Position numbers and translations under genes: made by a program
Part shown: positions 6,977 through 7,392 of the stretch, piece by piece
How the letters are laid out: each line of letters begins with the position of its first letter
How positions within the stretch are numbered: the first letter of the stretch is position 1
The notes under the pieces: generated by a model
Databases searched by the model: none
Told to the model about the DNA's origin: nothing
Seen by the model: only the letters and a program-made list of their open reading frames with translations
NCBI GenBank assembly: GCA_035540935.1
Contig: DATLFS010000077.1
Span: 1-7,392, forward strand
Reading direction: 5' to 3'
Origin: DATLFS01 sp035540935
GTDB lineage: Bacteria; Actinomycetota; CADDZG01; WHSQ01
DNA length: 7,392 nucleotides

Positions 6977-7001
6977 CCCCCCAACCGACAAACGACACCT
7001 C

Positions 7002-7008
7002 AGGGGGA
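7002..7008 (+). promoter_or_regulatory. ribosome binding site of the binding-protein gene
   Basis: AGGGGGA lies 7 nt before the ATG at 7016. It is a purine-rich Shine-Dalgarno variant with one mismatch to AGGAGG at good spacing, and it supports the 7016 start. Confidence 0.6.
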
Positions 7009-7015
7009 CACAGAC

Positions 7016-7392
7016 ATGAGGATCGGAGACAAGGCCTGGAGATCTCTCCTCGTCCTTCTCAGCGCGCTGGCGCTGCTCGCCGCTGCCTGCGGCCAAGAGG
7101 AGCAGCCCGGCGGAACGGGGACTGCAACGGGAACCGGGACGGGGACCGAGGCCGCGGGAGAGGGCGAGATCCCCGAGTTCGAAACGATCGAGGAGGGGAT
7201 CCTCACGGTCGGTTCCGACATCCCCTACCCGCCGTTCGAGTTCCGCAAGGGCGGTGAGGAGACGGGGTTCGACATCGACCTCATCAACGAGATCGCGACG
7301 CGGCTCGAGCTCGAGACGGAGATCGTCGACACTTCTTTCGACACGATCTTCACGCAGCTCGCGGGCGGGAACTTCGACGTCGTGATCGCGGC
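7016..7392 (+). CDS. amino-acid-binding lipoprotein, solute-binding protein family 3 (partial, 3' end outside window)
   Basis: The first 125 codons of an extracytoplasmic solute-binding protein; the frame is still open at the window edge. A signal peptide with a basic start (MRIGDKAWR) and hydrophobic core (LLVLLSALALLAAAC) ends in a lipobox with lipidated C25. A Gly/Thr-rich flexible linker follows (33-44), then an acidic stretch. From residue ~61 the mature fold begins with GILTVGSDIPYPPFEF, then GFDIDLINEIATRL and a FDTIFTQLAGGNFDVVIA segment, the pattern of family 3 binding proteins for polar amino acids such as glutamine, arginine or histidine. This differs from the family of LivJ, so it probably serves another ABC importer encoded to the right. 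Divergence from the aconitase X operon suggests a related substrate, possibly a hydroxylated or cyclic amino acid. Confidence 0.92.
   Translation, partial: MRIGDKAWRSLLVLLSALALLAAACGQEEQPGGTGTATGTGTGTEAAGEGEIPEFETIEEGILTVGSDIPYPPFEFRKGGEETGFDIDLINEIATRLELETEIVDTSFDTIFTQLAGGNFDVVIA
7112..7147 (+). repeat. short degenerate GGN-ACN hexamer repeat encoding a Gly-Thr linker
   Basis: Six imperfect copies of a GGN-ACN hexamer encode GTGTATGTGTGT directly after the lipid-anchor region of the binding protein; one copy has GCA in place of GGN. Such low-complexity linkers hold lipoproteins away from the membrane and tend to vary in length between strains. Confidence 0.6.

Noticed and set aside
6945..6998. 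Upstream GTG 6998 as the aconitase X large-subunit start
   Set aside because: The extra 18 residues (starting MSFVGWGEHSRR) are not like family N-termini and cover the candidate promoters and palindrome; GTG 6944 is in register with homologues.
6976..7008. TCCCCC/GGGGGA pairing that could hide the ribosome binding site of the binding-protein gene
   Set aside because: With the candidate -10 at 6971-6976 transcription would begin near 6983, leaving the C-run outside the mRNA; the loop of 21 nt is also long.
6036..7019. 327-aa plus-strand open frame opposite aconitase X large subunit
   Set aside because: No family motif, Arg/Val/Asp-rich shadow, and it would run through the divergent promoter region.

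Overview
The window comes from a GC-rich bacterium (many GTG/TTG starts, strong G/C third-position bias) and is almost fully coding. The Liv-type transporter proteins, the 4-nt gene overlaps and the Gly/Thr-rich linker of a lipoprotein binding protein fit Actinomycetota or a similar GC-rich Gram-positive-like or Chloroflexota lineage. This taxonomic placement is an inference with low confidence.

Layout. A tightly packed plus-strand operon covers 2-5304: the last codons of an upstream gene (probably livH), livM with an unusually long membrane N-terminus, livG, livF, an ornithine cyclodeaminase/mu-crystallin family NAD(P)-dependent imine reductase, and a monomeric sarcosine oxidase-like flavoenzyme. 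Three of the five junctions overlap by 1-4 nt and the other two are 6 and 11 nt. Converging on it from the minus strand is a two-gene operon, 6944 to 5261, encoding the large and small subunits of aconitase X. The 3' ends of the two operons overlap antisense by 44 bp. A short divergent intergenic region (6945-7015) then separates the aconitase X genes from a plus-strand family-3 amino-acid-binding lipoprotein that runs off the right edge. No intergenic stretch reaches 300 bases.

How the genes may work together. Bacterial aconitase X has been characterised as cis-3-hydroxy-L-proline dehydratase, giving delta1-pyrroline-2-carboxylate, and members of the ornithine cyclodeaminase/mu-crystallin family reduce that imine to L-proline. 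Their presence together, with a sarcosine/pipecolate/proline-type amine oxidase and two amino-acid transport systems, suggests a locus for uptake and catabolism of hydroxyproline or a related cyclic or N-substituted amino acid. The family assignments are read from motifs; the pathway is an inference. No RNA gene, mobile element, CRISPR array or convincing terminator was seen.
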